Origin: Pelargonium nanum
Lineage: Eukaryota; Streptophyta; Magnoliopsida; Geraniales; Geraniaceae
Assembly (NCBI GenBank): GCA_036897485.1
Contig: JAYMTF010000891.1
Span: 1 to 28,650 of the forward strand
Direction of reading: 5' to 3'
DNA length: 28,650 bases
Shown here: piece by piece, positions 1 to 13,453 of the stretch
Position numbering within the stretch: position 1 is the stretch's first letter
How the letters are laid out: each line of letters opens with the position of its first letter
Program-made: the position numbers and the translations under genes
Notes under the pieces: model-generated
What the model was told of the DNA's origin: nothing
Databases searched by the model: none
Seen by the model: the letters and a program-made list of their open reading frames with translations, nothing else

Positions 1-18
1 TCCACCCACAGCCTCCCA

Positions 19-48
19 CCCCCCCCCCCCCCCTCTTTTTTTTTTTTT
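19..48. repeat. Homopolymer tract, 15 C then 13 T
   Basis: A run of 15 C (19–33) is followed by TC and then 13 T (36–48). It lies about 220 bases beyond the PEX10 stop codon. Read on the PEX10 strand it is an A run followed by a G run. It is a simple repeat, and its exact length in any assembly should be distrusted. The rest of 1–268 holds nothing else recognisable. Confidence 0.85.
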
Positions 49-268
49 GTTTGGGTTCTTTCTTTCTACATTTAAGTTAATGGGAAAATCAGGCTCCTTC
101 ATCAAACCCCATATCATTGTGTTGGCGTTGGGCTCTACTCATTCGATCTAGCCCTTTTACTCTTGCACTGGAGAGGAATTGCGTCAAAATTGTTTTCATG
201 CTTGTGAAGAAACAGCCTGTCTTTTATCCATTTCCGTTTATAGACTGCAAAGGTGAATAGACGAGGTG

Positions 269-4009
<3,741 letters not shown>

Positions 4010-4141
4010 ACCTCTCGCAGCACAACAACGAACAAAACTTAGGGTAATGTTAACCCAGGTATCTAATAATGTAAGAGCAAATCACGAATTCACAAATGAC
4101 GACGCCGTGTTATGACAGGTGGAGATTGCCAAAATAAAAAC

Positions 4142-4177
4142 GCCGTTGCCGGGATCGAATCCGGATACTACAACGAC
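4142..4177 (-). pseudogene. Internally deleted tRNA-Asp (GTC) pseudogene
   Basis: On the minus strand, GTCGTTGTAGTAT (the 5' acceptor strand and start of the D arm of plant nuclear tRNA-Asp) is joined directly to CCGGATTCGATCCCGG and then CAACGGC (T arm and 3' acceptor strand). The two acceptor halves still pair around the complete gene ends. The rest of the D arm, the anticodon arm and the variable loop are missing: 36 bases remain of an expected 72. It lies about 130 bases upstream of the PEX10 ATG on the same strand. The comparison is with the plant tRNA-Asp sequence from memory. It cannot encode a working tRNA. Confidence 0.8.
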
Positions 4178-5340
4178 CGCTGCAACAAGCTAGAAGCAGC
4201 AACGAGCAGATCCTGTTTTCCGAGCAGTATCCGCCGAGAAAGCGGTCTGAGGAACGAGAGGGGAGTGAGAGGTAAAAGAGAAAAGGAGAAGAAAGGAAGA
4301 AGAAGAAGAAGAGATGAGGAGAAGCAGCCGAGCGGTGGCAGCAATGCTCCGGAGGTAGTGGAGAGAGATGATAGTCGATAGATGAGAAAAATGAGAGGAA
4401 ATAAAAATAGATGCAAATTTTGACGGGGTAATTGAAGTAGAGAAAAAAAATCTTTGTAGAGTTAATGTTTGATGTGTAGTGAATTAACACTCGTATTAAG
4501 TACTTCAGTTCATATGCCTATGTTTTTAAAAAATTTGTAAATAGTCAATCGTAATGTAAGATATAAAATTTCATTATTCGTGTCAATCACATGTTTATTG
4601 AAAAGTTTTTTATAAAATAGTGTCATATTTATTTGAAATAGGGTTGTTCATTCTATATCCTGATCTCGGACCAAACTCGGTTATGCCTGAACATTCTTTA
4701 TTTTAAATTATTTATATATAGTAAAATTTGATGACTAAACTAACGCATAAGCTGCTCTATTCGAAAACATAAGAGAAAACAAAATTGTCAAACCACCTAG
4801 ACAAGTTACTGATGTGAAAAATTACAATACCAAAGGCAACGAAAACTCAATTTTAACCTAAATCGCTTGAATCACTTTGTAAAATGTCAATTTTAAATAT
4901 TATCTGGAGGCCCATCGTTTCCGCCACTTGATACGTCTAAGCACATTCCCACTTAATCAAGCTAAAGACATTAATATCTTTCTCTCTAGCATGCAAAGTT
5001 TGAAGTACCTGAAACGTGTTAGACTCGACTAGGTGTTCCTACCAACCCTGCAACACAATCTCAAACTCAAAACCATCTATATTGGCCTTTGATAAGCTAT
5101 TATGAAGCATAACAAAAAAGGTACTTTCTTTATAAAAAGAGTTTTTTTACTACCTTAAGACCAGTCGCTTGTTAGAGATCCTTGGGCAAAGTTGTTATCA
5201 AATCTGTTTCTTCCTCCAAAAATTCAATCTTTCGGTTGGCTTGCGGCCCTTGGTTTGTTAAATTTAAATAATGGGCTACATACAATGACTTGAGCTTTCC
5301 ATACTAAAAGGTCAACCTTGTTAGTAAGGTTTTCACTTGC
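4178..5340. other. Intergenic; PEX10 upstream region with a purine-rich tract
   Basis: About 4258–4325 is a GA/GAA-rich tract, which is pyrimidine-rich on the PEX10 strand, as is common in plant promoters and leaders. Whether it is transcribed is not known. The rest to 5340 is AT-rich with no gene, RNA or clear transposon domain that I recognise. Short open frames here follow the biased composition and show no family features. Confidence 0.6.
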
Positions 5341-5343
5341 ACC

Positions 5344-5386
5344 ATTATATGTAGCCACTTAACTTTATATTTTTCCGATGTGGGAT
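5344..5386 (-). promoter_or_regulatory. snRNA-type upstream element (USE) with TATA motif
   Basis: The minus strand reads ATCCCACATCG at 5386–5376, an exact match to the plant snRNA USE consensus RTCCCACATCG. A TATAAT motif follows about 25 bases downstream (5349–5344), close to the spacing of Pol III-type snRNA promoters; a second TATAAA is only about 6 bases from the USE. Downstream sequence does not match U1–U6, U3 or 7SL as I know them. The same motif also occurs in LTRs and other plant repeats, so this may be repeat-derived. Confidence 0.4.
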
Positions 5387-6130
5387 ATATCACCACTTCA
5401 ACATGGATGCTCTTCCTACAAAGGGTCTACTTGAATAAAGAGGAATTCGAAATCCAATTGCACGATGCATATGCTCTATTTGTAACTATTGTTTTGAGGA
5501 CTCAGCACACCTCCTTCTTCATCACCCTTGGTCATAGAAGCTATGAGAATTGTATTTCAATGGTGTGAAAGGTTTCGTGAGTAATGTACAAATTAGTGGC
5601 CTCCTCAATTGTTGGTTAGTTCAAATTGTTCGATGACGCTGACATGGTGATGACTTAACACATGTTTTTTCACTCTCTGGTCAATTTGGGTTTCCATAAA
5701 CGCAAGGATCTTTGAAACCCACAAAAATATTCTCACATTAAAAACTATGATTACATTTTTCATTTTTTAATTCATACATATAACGTAACAAATTTTTCAA
5801 AAAATTATTTATATGAATATAATTAAGAGCCGGTGAAAACAGGGGCGGATGGGAAGAAGAACTGTCACCCCGTCCTCGTCCCGTCCTCATTTGGATTGGA
5901 GGGAAAATTCTCTCTTCATTCCTCTAAAAACATTTACCCATATCCGGTCTCCAGAGTTATCCCTAACCCATTTGGGCATTTTTATTAATATTTTATTTAT
6001 CTTGCCGAGCAAAAAAAAAAGGCCATTTTTTAATCTTAAAATAGACATTTTTTTAGCCGAACCAAACAAATACTTACCCAGTAAATGAACCAAACAAGGA
6101 ATTACCCAATTGATATTTTGTGAGCCGACC
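5387..6130. other. Intergenic, no gene recognised
   Basis: This stretch is AT-rich with a short GC-rich patch at about 5838–5905 containing CCCCGTCCTCGTCCCGTCC, a degenerate repeat type common in plant intergenic DNA. No coding or RNA feature is supported. Confidence 0.5.
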
Positions 6131-6138
6131 TACCAAAC

Positions 6139-6147
6139 AAACCCTAA
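6139..6147 (+). promoter_or_regulatory. Telo-box upstream of NSA2
   Basis: AAACCCTAA at 6139–6147 is a perfect telo-box. A second, 8-of-9 copy in the opposite orientation (TAGGGTTT) lies at 6214–6221. Telo-boxes paired with site II elements are established hallmarks of plant ribosomal-protein and ribosome-biogenesis promoters, which fits the NSA2 gene starting at 6271. Confidence 0.65.
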
Positions 6148-6153
6148 AGCCCA
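6148..6153 (-). promoter_or_regulatory. Site II (TCP-type) element upstream of NSA2
   Basis: TGGGCT on the minus strand matches the site II consensus TGGGCY and directly abuts the telo-box. This pairing is typical of translation-machinery genes under TCP-factor control in growing tissue. The role is inferred from motif and context. Confidence 0.55.
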
Positions 6154-6270
6154 CCGCATGTATCCGTTTCAAAACCCTTAACTATCTCTCCGCTTCTCTT
6201 TTTTTTCATTCTCTAGGGTTTCTCTGCAAACCCTTTCTCTGTAAATCGAAGCTCCACAGTTCTCTGCACA

Positions 6271-8712
6271 ATGGTTTGAAATCTCCTGAACTCATCACTC
6301 CTTAGCCTCAATTCCTTCTCATCTCGCTATTGATTTTCGAAAACTATTTCTCACTGATTATCGTTGTCTGTGTTTTTAGCCTCAAGGAGATTACATAGAT
6401 CTTCACAGGAAGAGGAATGGGTACCGCCCAGACCACTTCGAGCGCAAGCGTAAGAGGGAGGCTCGTGAAGTCCATGAGCGCTCTGCTAAGGCCCAGAAGG
6501 TCTCAATCTCTTTCCATTTGTTCATGTTTGGTTGCTTTGCTCTTCAATTTGTTTGCTTTTGTCGTTGCGATTTTCAGTTCCTAATTTTGTTAAATTGAAT
6601 GTTACAGACTCTGGGTATTAAGGGTAAGATGTTTGCCAAGAAACGGTACCAAGAGAAGGCTCTCATGAAGAGAACGTAAGTTAAATACCCTTTTTGCCTG
6701 GTTTTGCTTATTTTTATGGAAAAATCTGAAATTTATCTACTATTTTGATTATGAGAATTTGGTGGTGGCAATTGGTTTGTGGTGTCCATCACTCATACAT
6801 GAGAAACAACATTTTCCGATCCCATAGAGTTCATTGAAAGATATTTTGTGTGTGTGTGTGTTTTCGGTGTGAATTACATTGTAGAAGGAAACTATGCTTT
6901 ATTGAGATATTATATTATAGAAAATGTACCTTAATAGCTTTAGCAATATCAAGTAGGTGTTGGTAGGTTATGACATTGTTTTTGTATATCTGGATCCTCG
7001 TCCTTCAAAATATAATCTGCTAAGCATCTGCTCATCTTAACCTATAATCAATTTCTAGGTGATAGTGGGGATATTTTATGGGTGCATGATGCTTGATGTA
7101 TATCTAACATGTGCATATCCTTGGGTACCTCAACAAGTGTATTTGGTTGTGTATTTGTTTTATTCACATACTGATTTCTATATTAGCATCTGGTGGATTG
7201 CATTCTTGTTATTTTTGGTCAGACATTATTATTTGCTCTTCTTATGGTTATCAAGCAGATGAAAATTTATGTTTTTTTTTTATTTGTGCATGTAAACAGA
7301 TTGGCTATGCACGACGAATCATCAAACAGACGCAAGGTGGATGATAATGTTCAGGAAGGTGCTGTTCCTTCTTACCTGCTGGATCGTGAGAACACTACAA
7401 GAGCTAAGGTATACTACCTTCCTATTTTGTAATGAAATTGTCTTGATGATCAATTCAAATTTGTACTCCCTCATGTCTTAATCTGACTTATGACGTGTTT
7501 AGGTTCTTAGCAATACCATAAAGCAAAAGAGGAAAGAAAAAGCCGGGAAGTGGGAAGTCCCTCTACCTAAGGTAAGGTTTTACCAGATTATCTTGCTGTA
7601 CAACGTCCAGCTAGCTATTATTTGTTACATGTTACGAATGTTGTGCAGTTAATGGTCGTAAAGTCTGATTATGATTTTAATTATTGTCCTTCTTCAGGTT
7701 AGACCTGTGGCTGAAGATGAAATGTTTAAAGTGGTCAGAACTGGTAAAAGAAAGAGTAAGTAGTCCACAACAAGCCCCCTACCCTCTTATTGTCCCAACG
7801 TTTAATGATCGTATAAACTTTTTCTTGCTTGTTTATGTTGCATGTTTCTCATTTCTAGCCCATATCAAAATTTGAGATGATATGTTGATCATTGGCTCAT
7901 CGCTGTTAGGTTGTTTTAATTTCAATATTTTTCATGGTTAATCATTTGTCAAACTGGAGGACCATCCTCTTCGGTTATGTCGTTTAAATTTTCAGTTAAG
8001 ATGGTTAATTATCTAAATATTGCTGTGTGTACATATATATATATATATATTCATACATATTTTCTCTGTACCCTGGTTAAATGTATTATGTGACAGCTTA
8101 TACATTCAATCAAAACACTTGGATGCAATACTTCCATATTGTTTAAACACTGATTGTCTCCGCCTTTCTATTTTCTTGCAGTCAAGCAGTGGAAGAGGAT
8201 GGTCACCAAGGCTACCTTTGTAGGACCGAATTTCACTAGGAAACCTCCGAAGTATGAGAGATTCATCCGGCCTACAGGACTGAGGTTCAATAAAGCTCAT
8301 ATCACACATCCTGAACTCAAATGTACTTTCAATCTTGATATCATTGGAATAAAGAAGAATCCAAATGGGGCTATGTATACATCCCTTGGTGTTCTGACCA
8401 AGGGAACCATCATTGAGGTAATATATATTTCTTTTAATCACAACAAGTATTTGTATTTGTGGATGTTATTCTAGTTTGTATGTACTTAATTTTTCTCGAC
8501 CTTAAACTTCAGGTGAATGTAAGTGAACTAGGTCTGGTAACACCCGCCGGGAAAGTTGTTTGGGGTAAGTTTCTATCTCAACGCTTCAACAAACCGATCT
8601 CCAATTCTTCATCCATCTAAAATTTCCTCACTTATTACGTGCAGGGAAATATGCTCAAATTACGAACAATCCAGAGAATGATGGTTGTGTCAATGGGGTT
8701 CTGCTAGTGTAA
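6271..8712 (+). CDS. NSA2: Ribosome biogenesis protein NSA2 homolog (TINP1; eS8 superfamily)
   Basis: NSA2 is a nucleolar/nucleoplasmic 60S assembly factor needed for 27S pre-rRNA processing. Coding exons: 6271–6273, 6380–6499, 6608–6675, 7300–7408, 7503–7571, 7698–7755, 8182–8417, 8513–8564 and 8645–8712. They join in frame to 260 aa, the usual length of plant NSA2. The first exon holds only the ATG; the next begins with [15 protein letters not shown], the conserved N-terminus. A basic region (about residues 8–65) is followed by [20 protein letters not shown] and the eS8-like C-terminal beta domain (about 150–260, with KKNPNG and [20 protein letters not shown]). All donors and acceptors are GT–AG. 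The gene is convergent with the LRAT gene. Introns contain short TG (about 6848–6861) and AT (about 8034–8050) repeats. Confidence 0.96.
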
Positions 8713-9594
8713 GAGGATAGAGAGATTTTGGTGGATGCAGATAGTGTCTGAAATTGAGTTCACATCTGAAATGTCCTTAGTTTTTCCTGGATGTTCTTTT
8801 TTTTTTACTGCTGTAGCTACTGATCTTACTGTTATGGTCTGTTACACATCTGTATCTTCAGACAACTGCTTAAATGTTGCAATTTTGGACCTGATGGAGT
8901 AATATGTAATAAGAACAAAATGTTAGGTTTATATATTCCATTTATTTTAAAGTGATTTCTTTTTTTAGTTAGTGCTGAACTTGTCTTCGCCACTGGTTAT
9001 ATGGTTTTGTTGTAATGAACTAAATTAGTTTAAATGATTTAATCTTATACATAAAAAATCACTCATGGTTGTTATATTTATTTATTTATTTGACGCAAGA
9101 CTTATGCCACTAGTATAAAGATTAAAGATTCTCAATTTGGTCATGAAGTTTTGTGAAATAATCCAAGTATTACTCATTTTAAAAATCTTATCAAATTAGT
9201 ACTTATATGGAAATTCTCATGAGTTATGTAGTACTCTGCTTAACAGCAAGTAATTGTTACATTGGGAAATCAAGGAAAAGCCATGCCATTTCAGGAATAG
9301 ATACACAAAAATAGATGGGATTTTCAAAATAATCAGTCATACTGAGGTTGCAAGTAGATGATAAACCATAACATGGATAGCATTACAATGTTGAACCAAT
9401 ATAAAAACTCACATTAATCCATAACTATGTAAAGCAAATCTCATACGTAACACCTGTATCAAGAACCAAAGGGTCAACAACAAATTGTTCACTACAATAT
9501 CATTATAAAGACACTCGAACGACAAACAAACAGTACGATGTAACATAAAATTGTGGTTCCGTGAAACGACCCGAGCAGTGTTTTATCACAAATA
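8713..9594. other. Convergent intergenic region between NSA2 and the LRAT gene
   Basis: This AT-rich region holds the 3' flanks of two convergent genes, with a TTTA repeat near 9076–9090. I see no gene, RNA or transposon domain in it. Confidence 0.6.
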
Positions 9595-11151
9595 CTAAGA
9601 GGCAGGTGCTGCTAATAATCTCTGTGCTTCAATCACCTGTGGTTCAACCACCTGCAACAAGCCCACTGCCAACCTTCTCGTTAAATCTTCCACAGACACC
9701 TTCACGGCGTCTCTCCTCAGGCCACTCCCAAGATCAGCAGCGTATCTGCTAGCGCAATATACCCCAACTGCTGTTGCTGCCATTCCATAAATGTTCGTGG
9801 AGACAAGCCTCAACGGAGTAGATAGCACAGCTGCAAGCGGCCCACCAACAATGGATACTGCTTGGCCGCCCTGTCCAATTGCACCTTGATCTAAAACAAG
9901 GAGTCCTGTTTTGCAGTAGATGGCGAAGTCTTCGCAATTATTCTTGAATACATTGTAGCATCCGAAGCCATTCTCAAGCAAGTACTTTGCTCGGTGAACA
10001 ACTATATCACTTGGGTCAGATACTGCAAGAGTGCAAGTTCCGCCACGTGCTTTTGCCAGAAAGAGAGCAGGAGTGACAGCATACTCAAAACGATACAATA
10101 TGCCACCAGCGAGGAAGCAATTTAGGCACGAGGATACAACTCCATGATCTTCTAGTGGAGGAGTGCAGGTGGGGCAGGGCACCTGTGATCGGGCTGGCCC
10201 CGAGCTCACCAATAGGACATCCAACACAGTTCCTGTTCCAACTTCTTGGCCGCGTCTGGTAAAATGGACCACTCTATCATCTCCAACATAAATGCCTAGT
10301 TTTATTCAGAATCAGAAATACAAAAGTCTACTTCAATACTTATATCACATAAGAAGAATAGATTTCCATCTATTTCTAATTAAAAAGGCAGATTCCTGAA
10401 AGTTGCAAGAAATAAGCTTTTACTATACATTTTTATGTTCCCTTAATATTAGGCCGTTAATAGTTTCTACAGCAAAATGTGAGGTCAATTCTGATATCTA
10501 GCTAGGATTTGACCTATGAAACCAGTATAGTATAATTCAATCTGGTTCTACACAAATTTAATGGCAGAAAAATAATTTAAAAGCTATCAGGTTGCTAGGT
10601 TTGAGCTGAGCAACACATTTGCCAATTTATGGTTCAGTTTCTTTAGGGCACAGTTTTACTCTCAAATCCATTGGTTCAGTTCCAAGTTAAGAATCAAGGA
10701 AAGCACCCAAAATCATCAATGGAAAACATTTGAACATCATAAACTCTAAAAGAACAGAAAACAATGAACACAGAGCTAAAAATCACCAATGAGATTATTT
10801 TCAGTTTTTTTCCATAACATGATGATTCAAAGATGAAAATCTAGTACACAAAAGGTGAAAAAACCTAGAAAATTGAAATCAATATATTCAATAAATCAAA
10901 TCATGAAATGAAAAAGAGAGAGAGAAAGGAGAGAACCGTGATGAGCATAGATATAAGCAGTCCTCCAAGAGTATATGTGATCCCCTGGTTTCAAGCTGTC
11001 TCTGGGCACCCTGTCGTTTTTTCATGATCAGAATTCGAAAAAATCCATAAATGAACAAACAAAAATCCCTAATTTCCCGAACAGCGAAGTGGATCGTAGT
11101 TTCGATTTGGATGGAATGGTCAAAATCGTACCTGTTGGAGAGAAGTCCCAT
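9595..11151 (-). CDS. LRAT/NC-domain protein (At5g06370-like)
   Basis: This protein belongs to the NlpC/P60-related lecithin:retinol acyltransferase superfamily, called NC-domain in plants. Exons (minus strand): 11151–11132, 11010–10937 and 10295–9595, joining in frame to 264 aa. The N-terminus MGLLSNRVPRDSLKPGDHIY leads into HHGIYVG (30–36) with H31 and H42, and KNNCEDFAIYC contains the presumed nucleophile C152, the family's Cys–His arrangement. Between them is an insertion with C72, C75, C88 and C91 in a CX2C–X12–CX2C pattern. A glycine/alanine-rich hydrophobic stretch (about 180–215) may associate with membranes. Family relatives have acyltransferase or phospholipase activity; the plant substrate is not known to me. 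Some plant members have been linked to lead tolerance. Identity of the family is sure, the biochemical role is not. Confidence 0.93.
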
Positions 11152-11600
11152 ATTTCTTCCTTCCTATCTCGCCGAGAAAATGTACTTTTTCCGAGAAAAT
11201 TCGATTCTGGTTGGCACTGCACGAAGAATGTTGAAACTGCCCACCGATAGAGTCGCAAAAGAAGAGGATACGCTTGGTGAAATTAAATGACCATTATGCC
11301 CTGAGCCTTCGTCGTTAAGGAATTGGCGCCGAGTCGACAGTTGTGCACGTGTGATGGGAAATGGGAATGGTAACTTGAAAATTGAACCTCTGAATCTGAT
11401 TTGGGGTATGGGACACGGTTTTCTGCTCAACCGATGGGCCTCCTATTTATTGGCCCAGTTGTTCATGAGATTACAAAATCGTTATAACACATGTTCATGA
11501 GATTATCAAATAACACAGAGAAATATACAATGAAAATTAAATTTGTATTAAGTTGTATTAAGACTCTCATTTTACAATCATATTTTTTAAGTAGTGGCAA
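11152..11600. other. LRAT gene upstream region with site II-type motifs
   Basis: Upstream of the LRAT ATG the sequence contains TGGGCC at 11435–11440 and its complement GGCCCA at 11452–11457, an opposed pair of site II-like motifs about 290 bases from the start codon. No gene is recognised. The remainder to 11600 is AT-rich. Confidence 0.45.
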
Positions 11601-11815
11601 CAACGCCTGAAGAGATCAAGACATGTTGGGTCAAGTGGTTAATACCACTTTGGATTCCTTCTGAGATCTCAAGTTCGAGCCTGCTTGTCGACGATATGGG
11701 GTGAGATTTGTGGGGTGGGGTTTAGGGTGACGTTCCCAAAAAGAGTGAGAAACATTGTTACTTCGAGTATGATGTCCCGTTGCTGATAAAAAAAAAAAAA
11801 CAATGCTTGAAGAGA
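11601..11815 (+). mobile_element. tRNA-derived SINE with target-site duplication
   Basis: The body is 11616–11800. A Pol III box A-like TGGGTCAAGTGG starts at 11627 and a box B-like AGTTCGAGCCT at 11672, 45 bases apart, the spacing of a tRNA gene. The element ends in 13 A (11788–11800). Flanking 15-base repeats at 11601–11615 and 11801–11815 match at 13 positions; the two differences are C-to-T, as expected from decay of methylated cytosines. Length, promoter, tail and duplication together make the call strong. The SINE family is not identified. Confidence 0.85.
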
Positions 11816-12560
11816 GACCTGAACTTATATATCGAGTTAACCAATCATCCTAAACCGTCTGTTGTTGTTAGGGTGTAACCAGTTAGATAACTTTTTGAGG
11901 GAGCTTCAATACAAGAAGCCTCTAATAATTGGGGTTGGTTCAGTTAAGGGTTAGTTTTTATATTTTCTTAACCAATAGTAGAATGACACTTGTAGTGTCA
12001 AAAAATAGCATGACGAATATTAATAGAAGTACTTAAATTATTTAATGTTGTTTTCAAACTTTTTTTTTTGGAAGTAAGGTACTTGATAGTTAAGTTCCAT
12101 TGAATTTATTTTTTGTTTTTTGTTAGTGAATTTTATATATCCTTTTGGTGCAAAAAACTTACATTCAAAATAAAGCGCATATTAGAGATCACGTTATTCT
12201 TAAGATATAAGTTAGAATGTGTAAATTTTATTTAGTGAAATTGAAAACATTTACGCAGTATATATACACACTCAAAGATACTCACTAGAGGAAACATAAA
12301 TTCACTTCACCTGGCTAATTTGACACATAATTTAAAGATTTTACCAATGCATGGACCTCTTGATTCTTAAACCATCTAATAGAACTAAACTTCAAGCTAA
12401 TAAACTGAGTCAAAAGAGCTAACAGTTCTCTAATAATTAAATCGAAAACATTGACAACCTTTCATCGAACATACTAAAATGAACTACCTGAAACATATTA
12501 CCAACTTTGGTCTCTCAGTCTCCCACCCAGCTGAGCGCCTTGTGAATCGAAAAATCCTCC
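11816..12560. other. Intergenic, AT-rich, nothing recognised
   Basis: There is no gene or RNA that I can support here. Long T and AT stretches dominate. Confidence 0.5.
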
Positions 12561-12576
12561 ACCAACCTTACCCCCG

Positions 12577-12759
12577 CTACCCTACTAGAAAAACACCGAT
12601 CACCACCCCACACATGTCACATATCGCCCAATTAACCAACCCCTCACCACCGCTTGAAGCGAAAATCACCCCATCCATATGTACCTTTAGGCGACACCGA
12701 GACGCCTTCTGCCCTTTAACCGCCACAACAAGATAGTCTTCCCAGACATTTAATTTCAT
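12577..12759 (-). pseudogene. Possible LINE RNase H N-terminal relic
   Basis: A minus-strand frame contains RLKVHMDGVIFASSGGEGL, followed by a motif ending in GVVIGVF. This resembles the start of the RNase H-like (RVT_3) domain of plant LINEs, whose pattern is LK.N.DGA followed by G.G.V.RD..G..VGAF. The frame has no RT part, ends quickly, and the following sequence does not continue cleanly. It could be a decayed fragment or chance similarity. Confidence 0.35.
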
Positions 12760-12769
12760 TAAGGAAGTT

Positions 12770-13300
12770 ATAGTAGTATTTATTTTTATTTAATAACAAA
12801 ACGTGAGTATGAAATAGAAATTAAAATTGTATCTCATTGATAGAAATATTTTATCAATAGAATTCATTGTCGACTAGTCAACTAAAAGAACGCACATGCG
12901 ACATTTTTAGAATGTGGTGGCTTTTATATTCCATTATACATATTCCACGTCATCTTAGAATATCAGTAATGAAAAATAAAAATGAAGTGACATTTGCCAA
13001 GGCCTAAAAGCGTGTAGACCTCGACATGACGTGCACGGTGAAGAACATCGTGGGTGGGTTCACAACTTCAACGGTCCACAAATCAATTGGGAAACACACA
13101 GCCACCAATTCTTGAGACAATGAGTCATTCTCGACTTTGTTAACATTAATGATAACAAAACTGTTAGTCTTGTGTCATCTCATCAATGTTGTACTAAACC
13201 ATACCACTGTACTTTAGTTAGACGTAACTAACTACCTAACTAACCCGCGCTTTTCCTCCAATTTCATAGGACAACAACCTGACAAAACGACGAGCCAATC
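12770..13300. other. Intergenic, distal DGD1 upstream region
   Basis: This stretch is AT-rich with no recognisable gene. It becomes more GC-balanced towards 13200, where the proximal promoter of DGD1 begins. Confidence 0.5.
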
Positions 13301-13309
13301 ACTCGACGA

Positions 13310-13315
13310 CACGTG
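13310..13315. promoter_or_regulatory. G-box (CACGTG) in DGD1 promoter
   Basis: A palindromic CACGTG lies about 255 bases upstream of the DGD1 ATG, in the context ACACGTGTACC. G-boxes bind bHLH/PIF and bZIP factors in light, carbon and ABA responses. A second copy in nearly the same context is at 13429–13434. Confidence 0.6.
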
Positions 13316-13337
13316 TACCAGCTTCCATAGCCTTCCA

Positions 13338-13345
13338 GCATATTC
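13338..13345. promoter_or_regulatory. P1BS-type motif 1 (PHR1 site) in DGD1 promoter
   Basis: GCATATTC matches the palindromic PHR1 binding site consensus GNATATNC exactly, about 225 bases upstream of the DGD1 start codon. With the second copy 22 bases away it suggests phosphate-starvation control of galactolipid synthesis. This is motif evidence only. Confidence 0.55.
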
Positions 13346-13359
13346 CAGTCGGCGAATAT

Positions 13360-13367
13360 GAATATCC
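13360..13367. promoter_or_regulatory. P1BS-type motif 2 (PHR1 site) in DGD1 promoter
   Basis: GAATATCC matches GNATATNC exactly, 22 bases (about two helical turns) from the first copy. A near-match, GAATATGA, lies just before it at 13354–13361. Confidence 0.55.
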
Positions 13368-13428
13368 AATCACTCCCTCTCGCTCCACGTCACCACTCCC
13401 CAAATCTCACCTATCCGACGTGGCTTAA

Positions 13429-13434
13429 CACGTG
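13429..13434. promoter_or_regulatory. Second G-box (CACGTG) in DGD1 promoter
   Basis: A second CACGTG in the context ACACGTGTACG, about 135 bases before the DGD1 ATG. Additional ACGT cores (CCACGTC near 13385, GACGTGG near 13417) lie between the two G-boxes. Confidence 0.55.
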
Positions 13435-13453
13435 TACGATCTCCTCCGCAACA

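Noticed and set aside
4110-4490. Open frames on both strands through the purine/pyrimidine-rich tract
   Set aside because: They result from GAA/CTT simple sequence and encode only low-complexity Arg/Glu or Ser/Leu stretches.
5300-5345. Possible U3 snoRNA start after the USE/TATA motif
   Set aside because: A short ACCTTACT resemblance exists, but the rest of the U3 5' domain and its conserved boxes do not follow.
11028-11430. Small frames upstream of the LRAT gene on either strand
   Set aside because: They overlap exon 1, intron 1 and promoter DNA, and have no recognisable domain or conserved motif.
13354-13361. Third P1BS-like site
   Set aside because: GAATATGA lacks the final C of GNATATNC.
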